This document shows positions 16,447-25,619 of a DNA stretch of 47,409 bases, in pieces. The first letter of the stretch is position 1; the number at the start of each line of letters is the position of its first letter. The notes under the pieces are model-generated. The model was not told the DNA's origin. It saw only the letters and a list, made by a program, of their open reading frames with translations, and searched no databases. Origin of the DNA: a virus; the IMG/VR virus record IMGVR_UViG_3300029981_000017, positions 1 to 47,409 of that record; one strand, given 5' to 3'. A program made the position numbers and the translations under genes.

Positions 16447-17217
16447 CATGGTTAATTGCAATAGTTTGGTATCTAAATCTGCCAATTGTTTTTCATACTC
16501 TTTTATTTTCAATTTAATTGTTTCGCGGCGGTAACCTGCCGGCAGCGGGTTTTCTTTCTCCAGTACCCTACGGCAACTATATACCAGAGTCGTTCGGTTT
16601 TTATGGAGTTTCCACATCAGTTGTTTGCGTTTATGTGTAAGCTCATCGGTTGTAAGCGCTGAGCTTTCTGCAATAGCCACCATTTTTTCTATTTCATCAA
16701 TTGGGTAGTGTATGGGTTCAATAAGGCTTAACCTAACTTCGGCCCATTCGATTGGATTCGTATTGATGCAAAGATTTTTGAACCCGTTTTGCTCCGACAT
16801 GTAGGCTTTTAACTGACGCTGAAGATCGAGCGCCCTGTTAATGTTTATGGTAAAATTTACCAAATCTTCGAGTTGCTGATTACGGGCTTCGCTGCCATTG
16901 AATAAATAATCGAATACTGCAACTTGGTACTGCATGAATAATTCCTGTAACTCGATGCGCACAATCTGCACATTTACCATCTGAATCCAACGTAAAAACG
17001 CCTTTTTTCCTACACATAACCGCAATCTTTTATCACCAAAAAGCAACTCGTCGTACTTTTTTGTGCTGTCACTTTGGCAAATAATGTCTTTTGAAATGGC
17101 TCTTTGTTGATTTCTAAAGCTTATTCCAAAAAAATCACAAACTGGTTCAATAAAGATTCCATCATCTTTGCTTTTTAAAATTGTCGTGTTCAATGCTAAT
17201 TCTAAATTTTTATCCAT
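16444..17217 (-). CDS. P22 Ant-like antirepressor
   Basis: 257 residues. The N-terminal 115 residues follow the P22 antirepressor N-domain pattern: IFIEPVCDFFGISFRNQQRA (compare the known pattern VxPICExxGLxWxxQxxK), then AISKDIICQSD, KAFLRWIQMVN and a closing helix ending AVFDYLF. The second half is helical. Ant-type proteins bind and inactivate phage repressors, favouring lytic growth. As in the P22 immI region, it sits among structural genes and diverges from a small ribbon-helix-helix repressor gene. The target repressor is not known; the Xre protein at 44584-44973 is the obvious candidate. Confidence 0.7.
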   Translation of the reverse strand: MDKNLELALNTTILKSKDDGIFIEPVCDFFGISFRNQQRAISKDIICQSDSTKKYDELLFGDKRLRLCVGKKAFLRWIQMVNVQIVRIELQELFMQYQVAVFDYLFNGSEARNQQLEDLVNFTININRALDLQRQLKAYMSEQNGFKNLCINTNPIEWAEVRLSLIEPIHYPIDEIEKMVAIAESSALTTDELTHKRKQLMWKLHKNRTTLVYSCRRVLEKENPLPAGYRRETIKLKIKEYEKQLADLDTKLLQLTM

Positions 17218-17238
17218 GACTTAAATTTTTTGTTTGTA

Positions 17239-17267
17239 CAAATTTAAGTAATAATATATTATAATAT
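17239..17267 (-). promoter_or_regulatory. Antirepressor promoter with palindromic operator
   Basis: Minus-strand -7 box TAAATTTG (17246-17239), about 22 bases before the start codon. A perfect palindrome ATATTATAATAT (17256-17267) sits just upstream of the box, within the region RNA polymerase would cover. Its core recurs at 17326-17335. Confidence 0.55.
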
Positions 17268-17310
17268 CAAATATTATTTAATATTTATTTTTAAGAATTA
17301 AATATATTTT

Positions 17311-17335
17311 TACCTTTGCTAATACATTATAATAT
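17311..17335 (+). promoter_or_regulatory. Ribbon-helix-helix gene promoter with operator
   Basis: Plus-strand -7 box TACCTTTG (17311-17318), followed by ATTATAATAT (17326-17335), the same core as the palindrome in the divergent promoter. It is placed near the expected transcription start, as for autorepression. Confidence 0.55.
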
Positions 17336-17342
17336 AAAGGCA

Positions 17343-17498
17343 ATGACTAAAACGATTAAATCAATTACGGTTGATGATGACATTTGGGAAAAGGCGAAGA
17401 TTCAAGCAGAGAAAGAGAATCGCACACTAAGCAATTTCATTGCAACGATCTTAAAGACGTACCTTGATAAAAAGGAAAAAGAAAACCCAGCCGAATAG
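17343..17498 (+). CDS. Arc/Mnt-like ribbon-helix-helix repressor
   Basis: 51 residues from ATG at 17343, preceded by AAAGG; an upstream ATG at 17316 lies in the promoter region. A beta strand (KSITVDDDIW) is followed by two helices (EKAKIQAEKENRT and LSNFIATILKTYL), the full ribbon-helix-helix fold, and a charged tail. Size is the same as Arc (53 residues). It diverges from the antirepressor gene and shares palindromic AT-rich operator candidates with it, so it probably represses both promoters. The C-terminal codons overlap its terminator. Confidence 0.75.
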   Translation: MTKTIKSITVDDDIWEKAKIQAEKENRTLSNFIATILKTYLDKKEKENPAE

Positions 17499-17507
17499 CT
17501 GGGTTTT
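17482..17507 (+). terminator. Terminator of the ribbon-helix-helix gene
   Basis: AAAACCCAGC, 6-base loop, GCTGGGTTTT: a perfect 10-bp stem overlapping the final codons. Confidence 0.85.
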
Positions 17508-17518
17508 CTGTTGGGTAT

Positions 17519-17547
17519 AAAGTGAGAATTATCACTTTATTTTTTTG
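17519..17547. terminator. Bidirectional terminator between convergent genes
   Basis: AAAGTGA, 6-base loop, TCACTTT, then ATTTTTTTG on the plus strand. It separates the ribbon-helix-helix gene from the convergent lipoprotein gene, whose last codons it overlaps. Confidence 0.65.
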
Positions 17548-17974
17548 TTATCCAAATTTTGGATTTAATGTATACTTCTACATCTCCATTTGCATTTACT
17601 TTCTTATCGTTTCTTTTGATATATGTCTCAAGCCTAACTAACTCAGATAAGCTTTCCCAATCGTAGCGATAAAAAGTAGCCTTCTCTAAATGTGAAAATT
17701 TATTCCCTTCAGTATTTTGCGGCAATAAACCTAAATTTTGATCGAAAGCACCTTTAATTTTATTAGCTGCCTGAACTGGCTCTGAATATATTGTATCATT
17801 TCCATTAATGTTAGCCGCTAAAATTTCATAAAATATTGTTCCTGTGTTATCTTTTTCAGGTCCTTTAACTATAAATGTCTTAGATAAACTTTTAATTGCT
17901 GAATCTGAATTTAAAATTGGTTTTGAACAAGCAAATAAACAAAGAATTAAAAGCGATAATAATAGTTTTTTCAT
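17537..17974 (-). CDS. Lipoprotein cargo gene, unknown
   Basis: 145 residues from ATG at 17974 (MKKLLLSLLILCLFACS). The signal peptide ends at a lipobox-like LFAC, predicting a lipid-anchored envelope protein. A longer frame reading from 18103 has no signal sequence at its start and is disfavoured. The mature part is beta-rich with a final IYIKSKIWI-type strand. The gene lies in an island between the antirepressor module and neck genes. Exported cargo of lysogens often alters the envelope or blocks superinfection, but nothing here proves that. Confidence 0.65.
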   Translation of the reverse strand: MKKLLLSLLILCLFACSKPILNSDSAIKSLSKTFIVKGPEKDNTGTIFYEILAANINGNDTIYSEPVQAANKIKGAFDQNLGLLPQNTEGNKFSHLEKATFYRYDWESLSELVRLETYIKRNDKKVNANGDVEVYIKSKIWITKK

Positions 17975-18213
17975 TGGATTGATTATTGGTTTATCCCTGC
18001 AAGTTAAGCCAATTGAACGAAAGAAAAAAACGGAGATTTGCGAAAAGTGAAGACCCCAGCAGCAGGTCGCCAAACCACTCAAGGAAATACCGAAGTATTC
18101 CAAAAGATGCCACTGGGGAGAATCTTTACTTTTGGAATTCGGTAATTATTTATAAGAGTGTGTTTGGCATTTCAAAGGTAGAAAGAAAAAGGGAAACAAC
18201 GATACGACCTGAT

Positions 18214-18546
18214 TTAAATGGATACTTCTTTCCTCTTAAAGACAAAATATTCCAGAGTTTCAATATAGGTCGAAACGTATTCCCAACCATTTTTATCCAT
18301 ATAATTCAGAATTGAAGCTTCGTTCTTAAACTTCAGTTTTTTGCCACTTATTTCATCATAGAAATCAAATGTTTCTTCGTTGGACTGAATCTGTAAAACG
18401 GATGGAGAAAGATGTGATGTTATTACAATACAATATTTTCCGGATAAATTTTTTAACTCACCAACCTCTCCTGAAGTTTGGTTTTTTACTTTTTGTGCAA
18501 AAGTTATTGTCGGTAATAACAATAACAGCATAAGTAGTTTTTTCAT
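18214..18546 (-). CDS. Secreted cargo protein, unknown
   Basis: 110 residues with a clear signal peptide (MKKLLMLLLLLPTITFA, cleavage before Gln18). The C-terminus (YMDKNGWEYVSTYIETLEYF followed by basic residues) matches a pattern common in small exported Bacteroidota proteins (GWEfV...yvFrR, DUF4177-like). It is codirectional with the lipoprotein gene 240 bp downstream and could be co-transcribed. Function is unknown. Confidence 0.65.
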   Translation of the reverse strand: MKKLLMLLLLLPTITFAQKVKNQTSGEVGELKNLSGKYCIVITSHLSPSVLQIQSNEETFDFYDEISGKKLKFKNEASILNYMDKNGWEYVSTYIETLEYFVFKRKEVSI

Positions 18547-18587
18547 TGATTTAATTTTGGTTTAACATACTGCAATATAAACCAATT

Positions 18588-19154
18588 TTATACCATATCA
18601 ATACCCGTTTTAGAAAACATCATGGAGAATCCGGTGGCGTTCTGCAGTTCGCGGGCATACCATGGATTTATCTTGTGCGGAAAGCTGATTTGTTTTACAA
18701 ATGGATGGTACTTCGAATCCTGAATCATTTGTTCGCGAACCTTACGCGTTAAATTCAGTAATTCATCTTGAATCAACAGTATTTCTGCCATATCGTATTT
18801 ATCCGGATCAATTTTGCGGGCAATGATGATCCCAAACTCAATCTCATCATTCAGACGCATCACCTGGTCCTGTGAGCACGATAACTGTCCATAATCCAAC
18901 AGCATAAATATACCTGCAGTATCTTCAATGCTTTTCTTCAACTTATCTTCGTTTGCCGAAAATAGTAAATTTCGAATTTCGGGAATAAGTGAATGCGTTT
19001 CAAGCGCAATAAGTTCGTTGTTTAGATCAGTATAACCGGTAATGTCGGTTTTGCCAGTACGGAACATGGAAGAAATTACCCCATCGAGTCTCGGGAATTT
19101 GGCGAAGTACAAAAAGGCTTCGCGCAATATGCTTGGATGTAGTTGAATGCTCAT
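18588..19154 (-). CDS. Head-tail or tail assembly protein, unknown
   Basis: 188 residues, helical, soluble, no motif recognised. It overlaps the next upstream gene by 4 bp and belongs to the chain of overlapping genes that runs from the portal. This location, after the portal and before the tape measure, fits neck or tail-assembly proteins. Confidence 0.6.
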   Translation of the reverse strand: MSIQLHPSILREAFLYFAKFPRLDGVISSMFRTGKTDITGYTDLNNELIALETHSLIPEIRNLLFSANEDKLKKSIEDTAGIFMLLDYGQLSCSQDQVMRLNDEIEFGIIIARKIDPDKYDMAEILLIQDELLNLTRKVREQMIQDSKYHPFVKQISFPHKINPWYARELQNATGFSMMFSKTGIDMV

Positions 19155-20146
19155 ATAATTTGATTGATTTTTGAAATGGTTAATCCGGTTAGTTCAGCAA
19201 TTTTATCGATGCCATTTCCCTGTTTGTGCAGACTAACCACATTGTTGACCAGATCGGAATACATGATCTCGAAGAATTTAACCAGGTTGCTGTTATCGAT
19301 ATCGGCATAACCCGATTTAATGAGCGAATGGGCCACGGTACCCAATCCAAGGGTGTGCTTTGGTTTGGTTGTTTGTGCCGGATCGGGAGCGCTAAATAGG
19401 ATGGAGTATTTTGTCCTGGTGGTGAGAAATGTCTGGATGGCATTGAAATTGATGAAAATAGCATTCTTCGTTTCCATATCGAGCCAACCGAGTGTTTTGG
19501 CTACCTGCCCGGCTTCGAGTGTGCTGTAATATTTGCTTTTCCCTGAATACAAAATGGCAACCAACATGTTGATCAATGATTCTTTGCCGGTTTCCTGAAT
19601 CTCGAGCGCCACCATTTGAGCATTGATGAACTGTGACGTGGTGAGCGACGTGGTCAGGATGTTGTCGTCTATATCGAAAGTATAACCTTTAAAAATGTGG
19701 CGACGGCGCCCAATGACCGGGATCAGGTTTTTAGCGAATACAATGTCGGGAATAATGGTTTTAGCCGATTTTGCAGCCCAACGCATTTCCGGTGTTTCTT
19801 CCAATTCTTCGGGAAGGTATCGCTCCAGCTTTTCTCGGATCTCCTTTTTAAGCTTACCGAACGATTTGGCATTTTCGTACTCGACGCGCAACATGAAGTT
19901 CATCTGGTGAGCAATCCGGAGAATGTTTTCAGCCTGCTGGTCCGTAACTTCCTGTTTGGGATGTAGCCTTATTTTTTCGCCTGATAAAAGTAAAAATGTC
20001 AGCATGCGAAGCTGGCTCAAGGTGATGTCTCGCGACATAAACTGAGCAATATATCCAAGTTCATGCTTGAATTCATCAGCTGTCAGTTCTTCCCAGCTGT
20101 TTTTTAGCTGATAGGTATTTCCGCTGCTAAAAGGAATTTTTATCAT
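19151..20146 (-). CDS. Head-tail or tail assembly protein with C-terminal helix-turn-helix-like segment
   Basis: 331 residues. The opening (IPFSSGNTYQLKNSWEELTA) and the helical N-terminal half resemble tail-assembly-chaperone-like proteins of Bacteroidota phages as recalled. The C-terminus (IDKIAELTGLTISKINQII) reads as a helix-turn-helix. It overlaps its neighbours by 4 bp on each side. A role in tail assembly is inferred from position only. Confidence 0.55.
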   Translation of the reverse strand: MIKIPFSSGNTYQLKNSWEELTADEFKHELGYIAQFMSRDITLSQLRMLTFLLLSGEKIRLHPKQEVTDQQAENILRIAHQMNFMLRVEYENAKSFGKLKKEIREKLERYLPEELEETPEMRWAAKSAKTIIPDIVFAKNLIPVIGRRRHIFKGYTFDIDDNILTTSLTTSQFINAQMVALEIQETGKESLINMLVAILYSGKSKYYSTLEAGQVAKTLGWLDMETKNAIFINFNAIQTFLTTRTKYSILFSAPDPAQTTKPKHTLGLGTVAHSLIKSGYADIDNSNLVKFFEIMYSDLVNNVVSLHKQGNGIDKIAELTGLTISKINQII

Positions 20147-21030
20147 GGCATGTAAAATTTGTCGTTATCGGTCAGGGTACTTTCGGGCATAATGTATGTT
20201 CCTGAATTTCGTGGAGCGTTGTTGGCTTCTTCGATTTTCAGAAAATATTGAGCGGCCTTATTGCGGAAGAATGCAGAAAGTGTGGTTTTAATTTCAGTTT
20301 CTTTTCCGTTTTTGGCATTGATTTCTTTTACAATGTCGTTACGGATTCCGCGTGGAAGCTCTGTGTAATCGAGCTGCTTACAGGCACGTGAAAGTGTTTC
20401 GTAAACAAGTGCCTTGCCAATTAACCACTTCATGTTCGAATCGGTAATTTCAGGAAAAGCTTTTAGTCTGGAATTGATTTCTTCGTTCTGAACTTCTTCG
20501 ATGATGAATACCACGTTGTTGAAGAAATAAAATGAATCGACAGCTCCATAAAACCGCTTAAATTCTTTAGCATTTTTAACGAACAGGGTTTGACGCAGCT
20601 TGAACTGATCGGTATCGGCATAATCTGTAAAATCATCCGTATTCGACTCCAGGTGATTGAGCAGGAAGTTTAATTCGGTCCATGCATTCTCCAGGTAAGT
20701 TTCAATTTGTTGATCTTCCTGATATCGATACAGGTTGTTTTGAGTATTGTTTCGCTGCGATGCCTCGAAGATTAAATAAGGAATAGCGATAAGATTTGCC
20801 AATGCCGCACGTAAAAAACCAACTGCAATCCCATTTTTTGTGGTTTTGTCAAAGTCTGCGTCGGCATAATATGTTTTCAGCTGATCGTAAGTTTCCTGAC
20901 CAATCAGGTTGACTAGTTTTTGATATTGTGGCCGGTAATGTGACTCAAAGTCATCAATGCGCCCATCGGTTGGCATTTGTGGGGCAAACTCGCGGAGGTC
21001 GGAAGGGTATGAGAAGAAATCAGTTATCAT
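20143..21030 (-). CDS. Head-completion/adaptor candidate (DUF6712-like)
   Basis: 295 residues, mostly helical and acidic. The gene follows the portal with a 4-bp overlap. The N-terminal layout (MITDFFSYPSDLREFAPQMP, then YQKLVNLIGQETYDQL) resembles the DUF6712 family of Bacteroidota phages, placed after the portal and thought to be a head-completion adaptor. The family call is from memory of pattern and position. Confidence 0.6.
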   Translation of the reverse strand: MITDFFSYPSDLREFAPQMPTDGRIDDFESHYRPQYQKLVNLIGQETYDQLKTYYADADFDKTTKNGIAVGFLRAALANLIAIPYLIFEASQRNNTQNNLYRYQEDQQIETYLENAWTELNFLLNHLESNTDDFTDYADTDQFKLRQTLFVKNAKEFKRFYGAVDSFYFFNNVVFIIEEVQNEEINSRLKAFPEITDSNMKWLIGKALVYETLSRACKQLDYTELPRGIRNDIVKEINAKNGKETEIKTTLSAFFRNKAAQYFLKIEEANNAPRNSGTYIMPESTLTDNDKFYMP

Positions 21031-22580
21031 TTTTTCAGGATATTAAGAATTTCGGCCATTGTTGCATCTGTTTTATCCAGGCGTTTATTTACCTGCTCGG
21101 TAGATTTGTTTTGTTGGTTCTGCAGTCGATCGTTTGGAGAAATATCTTGCTGTTGCGATGGAACATCAGTATAAAGACCAAGGCGATATCCCTGTTTGTA
21201 TAAAGCAGGGAAATTGATGCTTAAAGCTTCGTTCAATGCAGAGCAGCATACACGTTCGGCTGTTGGAAGATTGGCATACAGGTAAAGGATATAATTGTAA
21301 TAAGCATCAGATCCTGACTTGCTGATTACTCCATCCTTTGATATGTTTGAAATGCTGGAGTCGATCCCGATCGAGCTGGTGATGACTTCATCAGCACGTT
21401 TATCGTAATCGTTCAACGCGGTGATGTATTCTCTGTATTTCATGTCAATCGGAACAATTTCCCATCCAACCGAATCGCCTTTATCGGTCGTATATTTGAA
21501 TGAAGTATAGGTTTTGCCCTGATTTTTTACCCCGGAAAGGAACGAGGTTAGTTTGCGCATTTCAGCTTTTATGTAAGCATCAAGCAGGCCTTCGTGATAT
21601 TCGGTACCCACTTCAATTCCATTAGGCTTCATCAATTCTTTTTCTGCAGTCTCGAGTTCTAAATTCGTGTCGCAGTAACCTCGAATTTTATTCTCAACGT
21701 ATTCAACCCATTGATTCGGAATGATGACATGCACTTTTGCAGATAGTGAATTTTCGAGGTATGAGTTAATGTATAGGGGATTGCGATTGGTGGCGATCAA
21801 CCAGTCTTTAATTCCAAAATAGAACTTATTTGTGCCATATATTTCGCCCGGATTGTGGTGTTTGTGGTAGCTTATTGCAACTTCAAAATCCATCACCTTA
21901 TTTTGCCTGAAGCGTGGATAAACCTGCATTGATCTTTCTAATGCAGCTCCCCAGTTACCAAGAACAACCTGGTCAAAGTCTTTATCTTCGCAATTTCGGG
22001 TAAATGGATCAATTTGTTTAGTTGTAGCTAAACGACCTCTGAAATTTTCAACATGCTCCAATCCGGCAACAGGCATCATACCTAAACGCTTACCACGCAG
22101 AAAGCGCCATTTGGTCCAATAGTCCTCAAAGTAATAGGTATCTTTAATGACCTTATCGATGTATTGTTCAGGGCTATCGTTCAATCCAAGACGTTGCCAG
22201 TCGCCCAGCCAATTCTCAATTGATTCATTGTTTTGCCAATCACGATGCAGCTTCTTATCTTCGAATACCTGTTGGTAAACGAATAAGCCCTTACCATAGA
22301 GTAACCGATACTGTTTGTCTATCAATTCAGGAAGTATCCTGTTGGTAGAAAACATCATCTTGATCTCGTCAGGCAGCAGATTGTTTGCACCTTTTGCCAA
22401 TACCTTACTACCATTAACGCTGAACAGTAATGGGCTTGGTAGTCCAGATGCCTGATTCATATCTATAGAGTCGAAACTGGTATCGATAGCCGAGGGTGTA
22501 CCTTCACCCAATTGAAATGACATTAACGATCCATTGTTATTGTACCAGCCTAATCGGCCACCTCTGCTGTAGTCTTCCAT
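21027..22580 (-). CDS. Portal protein
   Basis: 517 residues from ATG at 22580, two bases after the upstream stop; the longer frame from 22658 overlaps that gene. It shows portal-like traits: length near 500, a central region with NPLYINSYLENSLSAKVHV, a long helical section with IDSSISNISKDGVISKSGSD, as in portals that list active integrity helices, and a Gln-rich coiled C-terminus. Position between large terminase and adaptor-type genes supports it. It would form the dodecameric ring at the capsid vertex through which DNA passes. Confidence 0.75.
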   Translation of the reverse strand: MEDYSRGGRLGWYNNNGSLMSFQLGEGTPSAIDTSFDSIDMNQASGLPSPLLFSVNGSKVLAKGANNLLPDEIKMMFSTNRILPELIDKQYRLLYGKGLFVYQQVFEDKKLHRDWQNNESIENWLGDWQRLGLNDSPEQYIDKVIKDTYYFEDYWTKWRFLRGKRLGMMPVAGLEHVENFRGRLATTKQIDPFTRNCEDKDFDQVVLGNWGAALERSMQVYPRFRQNKVMDFEVAISYHKHHNPGEIYGTNKFYFGIKDWLIATNRNPLYINSYLENSLSAKVHVIIPNQWVEYVENKIRGYCDTNLELETAEKELMKPNGIEVGTEYHEGLLDAYIKAEMRKLTSFLSGVKNQGKTYTSFKYTTDKGDSVGWEIVPIDMKYREYITALNDYDKRADEVITSSIGIDSSISNISKDGVISKSGSDAYYNYILYLYANLPTAERVCCSALNEALSINFPALYKQGYRLGLYTDVPSQQQDISPNDRLQNQQNKSTEQVNKRLDKTDATMAEILNILKK

Positions 22581-22582
22581 GG

Positions 22583-22891
22583 TTATGTCCAGTTTACTTT
22601 GCGCATTTGATAATTGTCTGATGAGAAAGCGATGAAGCGAATCAATATGCGATAGCAAGTCTTTGGGTTGCCATCCTTATCGCTGAACAGAAAGAAGTTC
22701 TCTGAGTCACGAGAGAACTGATCCTCCGGAAGCTGAGTACGAACCTTACATTCTTTAATAACCCTGAGTTCAGCCTTGGCCACGCTCTTTGTAGAGTTAT
22801 ATGGGAAGAATGCGATGTTGAACTTTCCATCCGGAAGTTTGGATATTTCTTTTGCCAACTCAAGCGCATCGACGCCTCTCATTTCTTTCAT
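22583..22891 (-). CDS. Small protein upstream of the portal
   Basis: 102 residues from ATG at 22891, or 99 if the ATG at 22882 is used; the second would leave a more normal leader if the weak late promoter E is real. Compact alpha/beta with motifs FNIAFFPYNSTK and PKTCYRILIRF. Conserved upstream of portals in related Bacteroidota phages as recalled, but function is unknown. Confidence 0.65.
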   Translation of the reverse strand: MKEMRGVDALELAKEISKLPDGKFNIAFFPYNSTKSVAKAELRVIKECKVRTQLPEDQFSRDSENFFLFSDKDGNPKTCYRILIRFIAFSSDNYQMRKVNWT

Positions 22892-22895
22892 GATT

Positions 22896-22931
22896 CGAAT
22901 GTCGTTACACCATCGAAAAGCAGAAAGGACA
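22896..22931 (-). promoter_or_regulatory. Possible phage late promoter E (portal operon)
   Basis: Minus strand: TGTCCTTTC (22931-22923), 19 bases, GACATTCG (22903-22896). The first motif is perfect but the -7 box is poor (A and TT retained). It is the weakest member of the set. Confidence 0.45.
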
Positions 22932-23239
22932 AATTGAAATGCAGAAACATTATTGATTCTTTTATATATTTTTTCCTTTCGAATGCACCAAAGCACAGAC
23001 CAGCGCACCAACGCGCTGAAACCCGCACCACCAAAGGGCTTGTCATATTTCCCGAAAAATAGGGGTTTTGCGATGCGAAACAGGAATTTAGCGGTGCGTA
23101 CTTAAGCCAGTCGCTTCGCAACAATTTGCTTTGAAATTTTTTGAAAAAATCTCTGAAAATCAGGCGGTAAAAGTTTGATTTTATATCAGATCATTCGCTT
23201 TTCTATACTTTTTGAGCGATTATTGGCAAAAAAAATACA
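22932..23239. other. Intergenic region between large terminase and portal operon, no gene
   Basis: About 300 bases without a credible coding sequence. Bases 22985-23040 are GC-rich and repeat GGTGC/TTTGGTG on the minus strand, able to fold into several short stems. The rest is AT-rich with A/T runs. It might hold a structured RNA or the terminase cleavage (pac/cos) site. Nothing decisive is visible. Confidence 0.3.
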
Positions 23240-24979
23240 TTACGTGCTCAAATTATCTGGCATGACTTGCTGGCGTTTCATGTTTGATGGTAGGAAATTT
23301 GAGAACAAACCATAAAGGCCATAAGTCATGGCGCTGGGGAGCTGAGTTGTGAGCCCGGCCTGATAGGGTAGTGCCACTTTCACCTCACTTGTTTTGTCCA
23401 ATTCGATCTTTCCATCCGTATTTTTGAGTGGTGACAGGTGTATTGCTGATACCAGGTTCGGGCATTCATTCTCACAGATGCGAATGCGCGGAGTATTGCG
23501 CTGCTCTTCTCCGAATAAAATCAGGCCAAGCTTATAATGTTCATAGTAAAAGATCGTTCGTTGCTTCTCATTCTGAAGCCGAACCTTAAAGCCAAGCGCC
23601 TCCAGTTCCTGCTTTAATTGCTTTGCATCTGTTGTAATTTTCTGCTGGATCTCGCGTCGTTTGTTCCCTGCCCGGTCGTAGAATAGTTCAATGCGATGGC
23701 AGCTGCTTTCATCGTAGAAAAACGCATGAATAAGCCGTGCCATATCGCTTTGTTCTTTCGGATGCCACACGTAAAACTCTTTAATGATGCGCAGTTCGTT
23801 GGCTCTTTTGTTGAATTGCCCCACGATTACACTGCTAAAATGCCCGGGATCGTACATCAAAATCAGTGGTTCCTTCGGGTTAAAGTACTTCAGGTAACCG
23901 GCAGTAAGCTTAAAAGTGTCTTTTAAATCAAACTGAAGTATTGAATTATACTTGTAACTATCAGAAAAGCAGTGTTTTGATTTCTTGAAATTTCCAAAGA
24001 ACATGTTAACGATCTGCTTTGGAGCGATGTTGCAAATGGCTGTCAGGAATTCATCCAGCGTCAGGGAGTCGAACTGAGTTTTAAAGAAGTTCACTCCTAA
24101 AATATCCTTATTAACAAACGAGCTGGCCGTGATGTAATACGTGCAGGCCTTGCGCTGATCGCGGATGATAGGCTCCCACATTTTAATGATGTGCTCGCGC
24201 TTCCAGATTTCTTTCTTCAGGTAATTGATCCGGTCGAGCTCTTTTGTTTGCCTGAGTTCATATTCAAAGTACATCATTTCAACTGTTGCATCGTTCAGGT
24301 GTTTGGCAGATGTGGCCAGTTCGTTGATTAGATCCTTATTCATGTTCTTTTCAAACTCTTCAAACCAGTTGTCTTCGCCCAAATCTACGCGGGCAGTATC
24401 TGATATTCCGGTGATGCCCTGATAGTATGGGCTTTTACGGTTCTGAATTGAGCCACCACGTAAGCCAGGGAAAATGCGGGTCTTTACTTTTTCGCCTTTG
24501 TTGTGCTTCATTTCCTCGATGAAGGCATGAACACCAGAGCGACCGGCCATCGAATCGGGCTGATCGGATGCCACCAACTGGAAGTGATGCCCGGTGCGGA
24601 TAACGATCGAGTGTTTGGGATAGGCCACTTCGTATAATGGTTTTTTGAAGTGTGCCGGTAACTTCGTTGCGCCAACAACATAGTCGATACCTTCCTTAAA
24701 CATGGGTTCCTGCTTTTCGCCAACAGGCTTTTTGAATCCTGCCAGTATTGCCGGGACCATGTTGATCATCGCTGCAGTATAGGTTTTATGAATCAGAAAC
24801 GACAATTCGCCTGGCATGGAGAATGCCACCCGGAGCAGGCGAGGAATGAGTAAGCCTTCTGTTTTACCACCGGCGCGAGCAATGCGGGCAATCAGTATGT
24901 TTGGATCGATGAGATTGGCACGTATCTGCATCTTATTCATGTACGAATCTTCGAGTTCTGATATCTTATTCTGGTCCAT
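23240..24979 (-). CDS. terL: Terminase large subunit
   Basis: 579 residues from ATG at 24979, preferred over a TTG at 24997. The ATPase domain has a Walker A-like ARAGGKT (residues 35-40) and Walker B HAFIEE (151-156). The C-terminal nuclease half shows acidic residues at the right places: Asp377 in LILMYDPGHF and Asp435 in ELFYDRAGN. It cuts concatemeric phage DNA and pumps it into the prohead through the portal. It overlaps the upstream gene by 14 bp and is separated from the portal operon by an untranslated gap. Confidence 0.88.
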   Translation of the reverse strand: MDQNKISELEDSYMNKMQIRANLIDPNILIARIARAGGKTEGLLIPRLLRVAFSMPGELSFLIHKTYTAAMINMVPAILAGFKKPVGEKQEPMFKEGIDYVVGATKLPAHFKKPLYEVAYPKHSIVIRTGHHFQLVASDQPDSMAGRSGVHAFIEEMKHNKGEKVKTRIFPGLRGGSIQNRKSPYYQGITGISDTARVDLGEDNWFEEFEKNMNKDLINELATSAKHLNDATVEMMYFEYELRQTKELDRINYLKKEIWKREHIIKMWEPIIRDQRKACTYYITASSFVNKDILGVNFFKTQFDSLTLDEFLTAICNIAPKQIVNMFFGNFKKSKHCFSDSYKYNSILQFDLKDTFKLTAGYLKYFNPKEPLILMYDPGHFSSVIVGQFNKRANELRIIKEFYVWHPKEQSDMARLIHAFFYDESSCHRIELFYDRAGNKRREIQQKITTDAKQLKQELEALGFKVRLQNEKQRTIFYYEHYKLGLILFGEEQRNTPRIRICENECPNLVSAIHLSPLKNTDGKIELDKTSEVKVALPYQAGLTTQLPSAMTYGLYGLFSNFLPSNMKRQQVMPDNLST

Positions 24980-25619
24980 TGTTGTCGATTTCTTCAATTA
25001 TTTTGGCATCCTCAATTCCGGCATCATAAAGCAGTTTTCGTTTATCCGATTTGTCAACTGGGAGCTTAGTAATCAGCTCTAAATAGAACCCGTCGGTATG
25101 CTTTTTAGCAATTTCCTTCAGGTTTTTCTTTTCAAATCCGAGCTCTTCAAGGCTCATTTTGTCGCTGATCAGGAATATTGGTGGCTTCATATCGGCCAGC
25201 GATAATTCGGCATTTGCTTTTATTCGGTAGTCAGCAGCTTTCTCGTGGAAGATTCCGGCCTCCCGAAGTTTATCCTGGGCAATGGCAAGCTTGGTCAAAT
25301 CCTCAAACTTATCGGCAGCATCGAGCAGCCAGTACTTATTCGAAACCGTGCAGTCCACATTAAAATACAACTTCGAATCGTTGATGCGCTGTTTGCAGGC
25401 CATCAGTCCGAGCGTGATGTTTTGTTTGGCCTTTATCCGCATTTTAAGAAGCTTTGCCGCACGGGTAATGTTTCGCTCCGTTTCCCATATTTCAACTGAC
25501 CACGACAGCTGTTTAATGATCAGCTGCAGGTCTTCCGGTATGGCCTTCGACATTCCGGTTTCCATGAAGTGCTCAATGATATCCGGATGCAGCGATTCTA
25601 TTCTGGCTAAGTAGTTCAT
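24966..25619 (-). CDS. Packaging-associated protein, possible terminase small-subunit partner
   Basis: 217 residues, helical, basic in the middle. It is directly upstream of the large terminase with overlapping ends and overlaps the 100-residue gene by 4 bp. Either this or the preceding protein should be the small terminase. No DNA-binding motif is evident. Confidence 0.5.
   Translation of the reverse strand: MNYLARIESLHPDIIEHFMETGMSKAIPEDLQLIIKQLSWSVEIWETERNITRAAKLLKMRIKAKQNITLGLMACKQRINDSKLYFNVDCTVSNKYWLLDAADKFEDLTKLAIAQDKLREAGIFHEKAADYRIKANAELSLADMKPPIFLISDKMSLEELGFEKKNLKEIAKKHTDGFYLELITKLPVDKSDKRKLLYDAGIEDAKIIEEIDNNGPE

Noticed and set aside
17975-18103. Longer N-terminus of the lipoprotein at 17537-17974
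   Set aside because: The internal ATG begins a standard signal peptide with a lipobox; the extra residues have no leader features.
22888-23124. Minus-strand open frame of 78 residues between portal and terminase
   Set aside because: It overlaps the small pre-portal gene and promoter region in another frame, and its composition is not protein-like.
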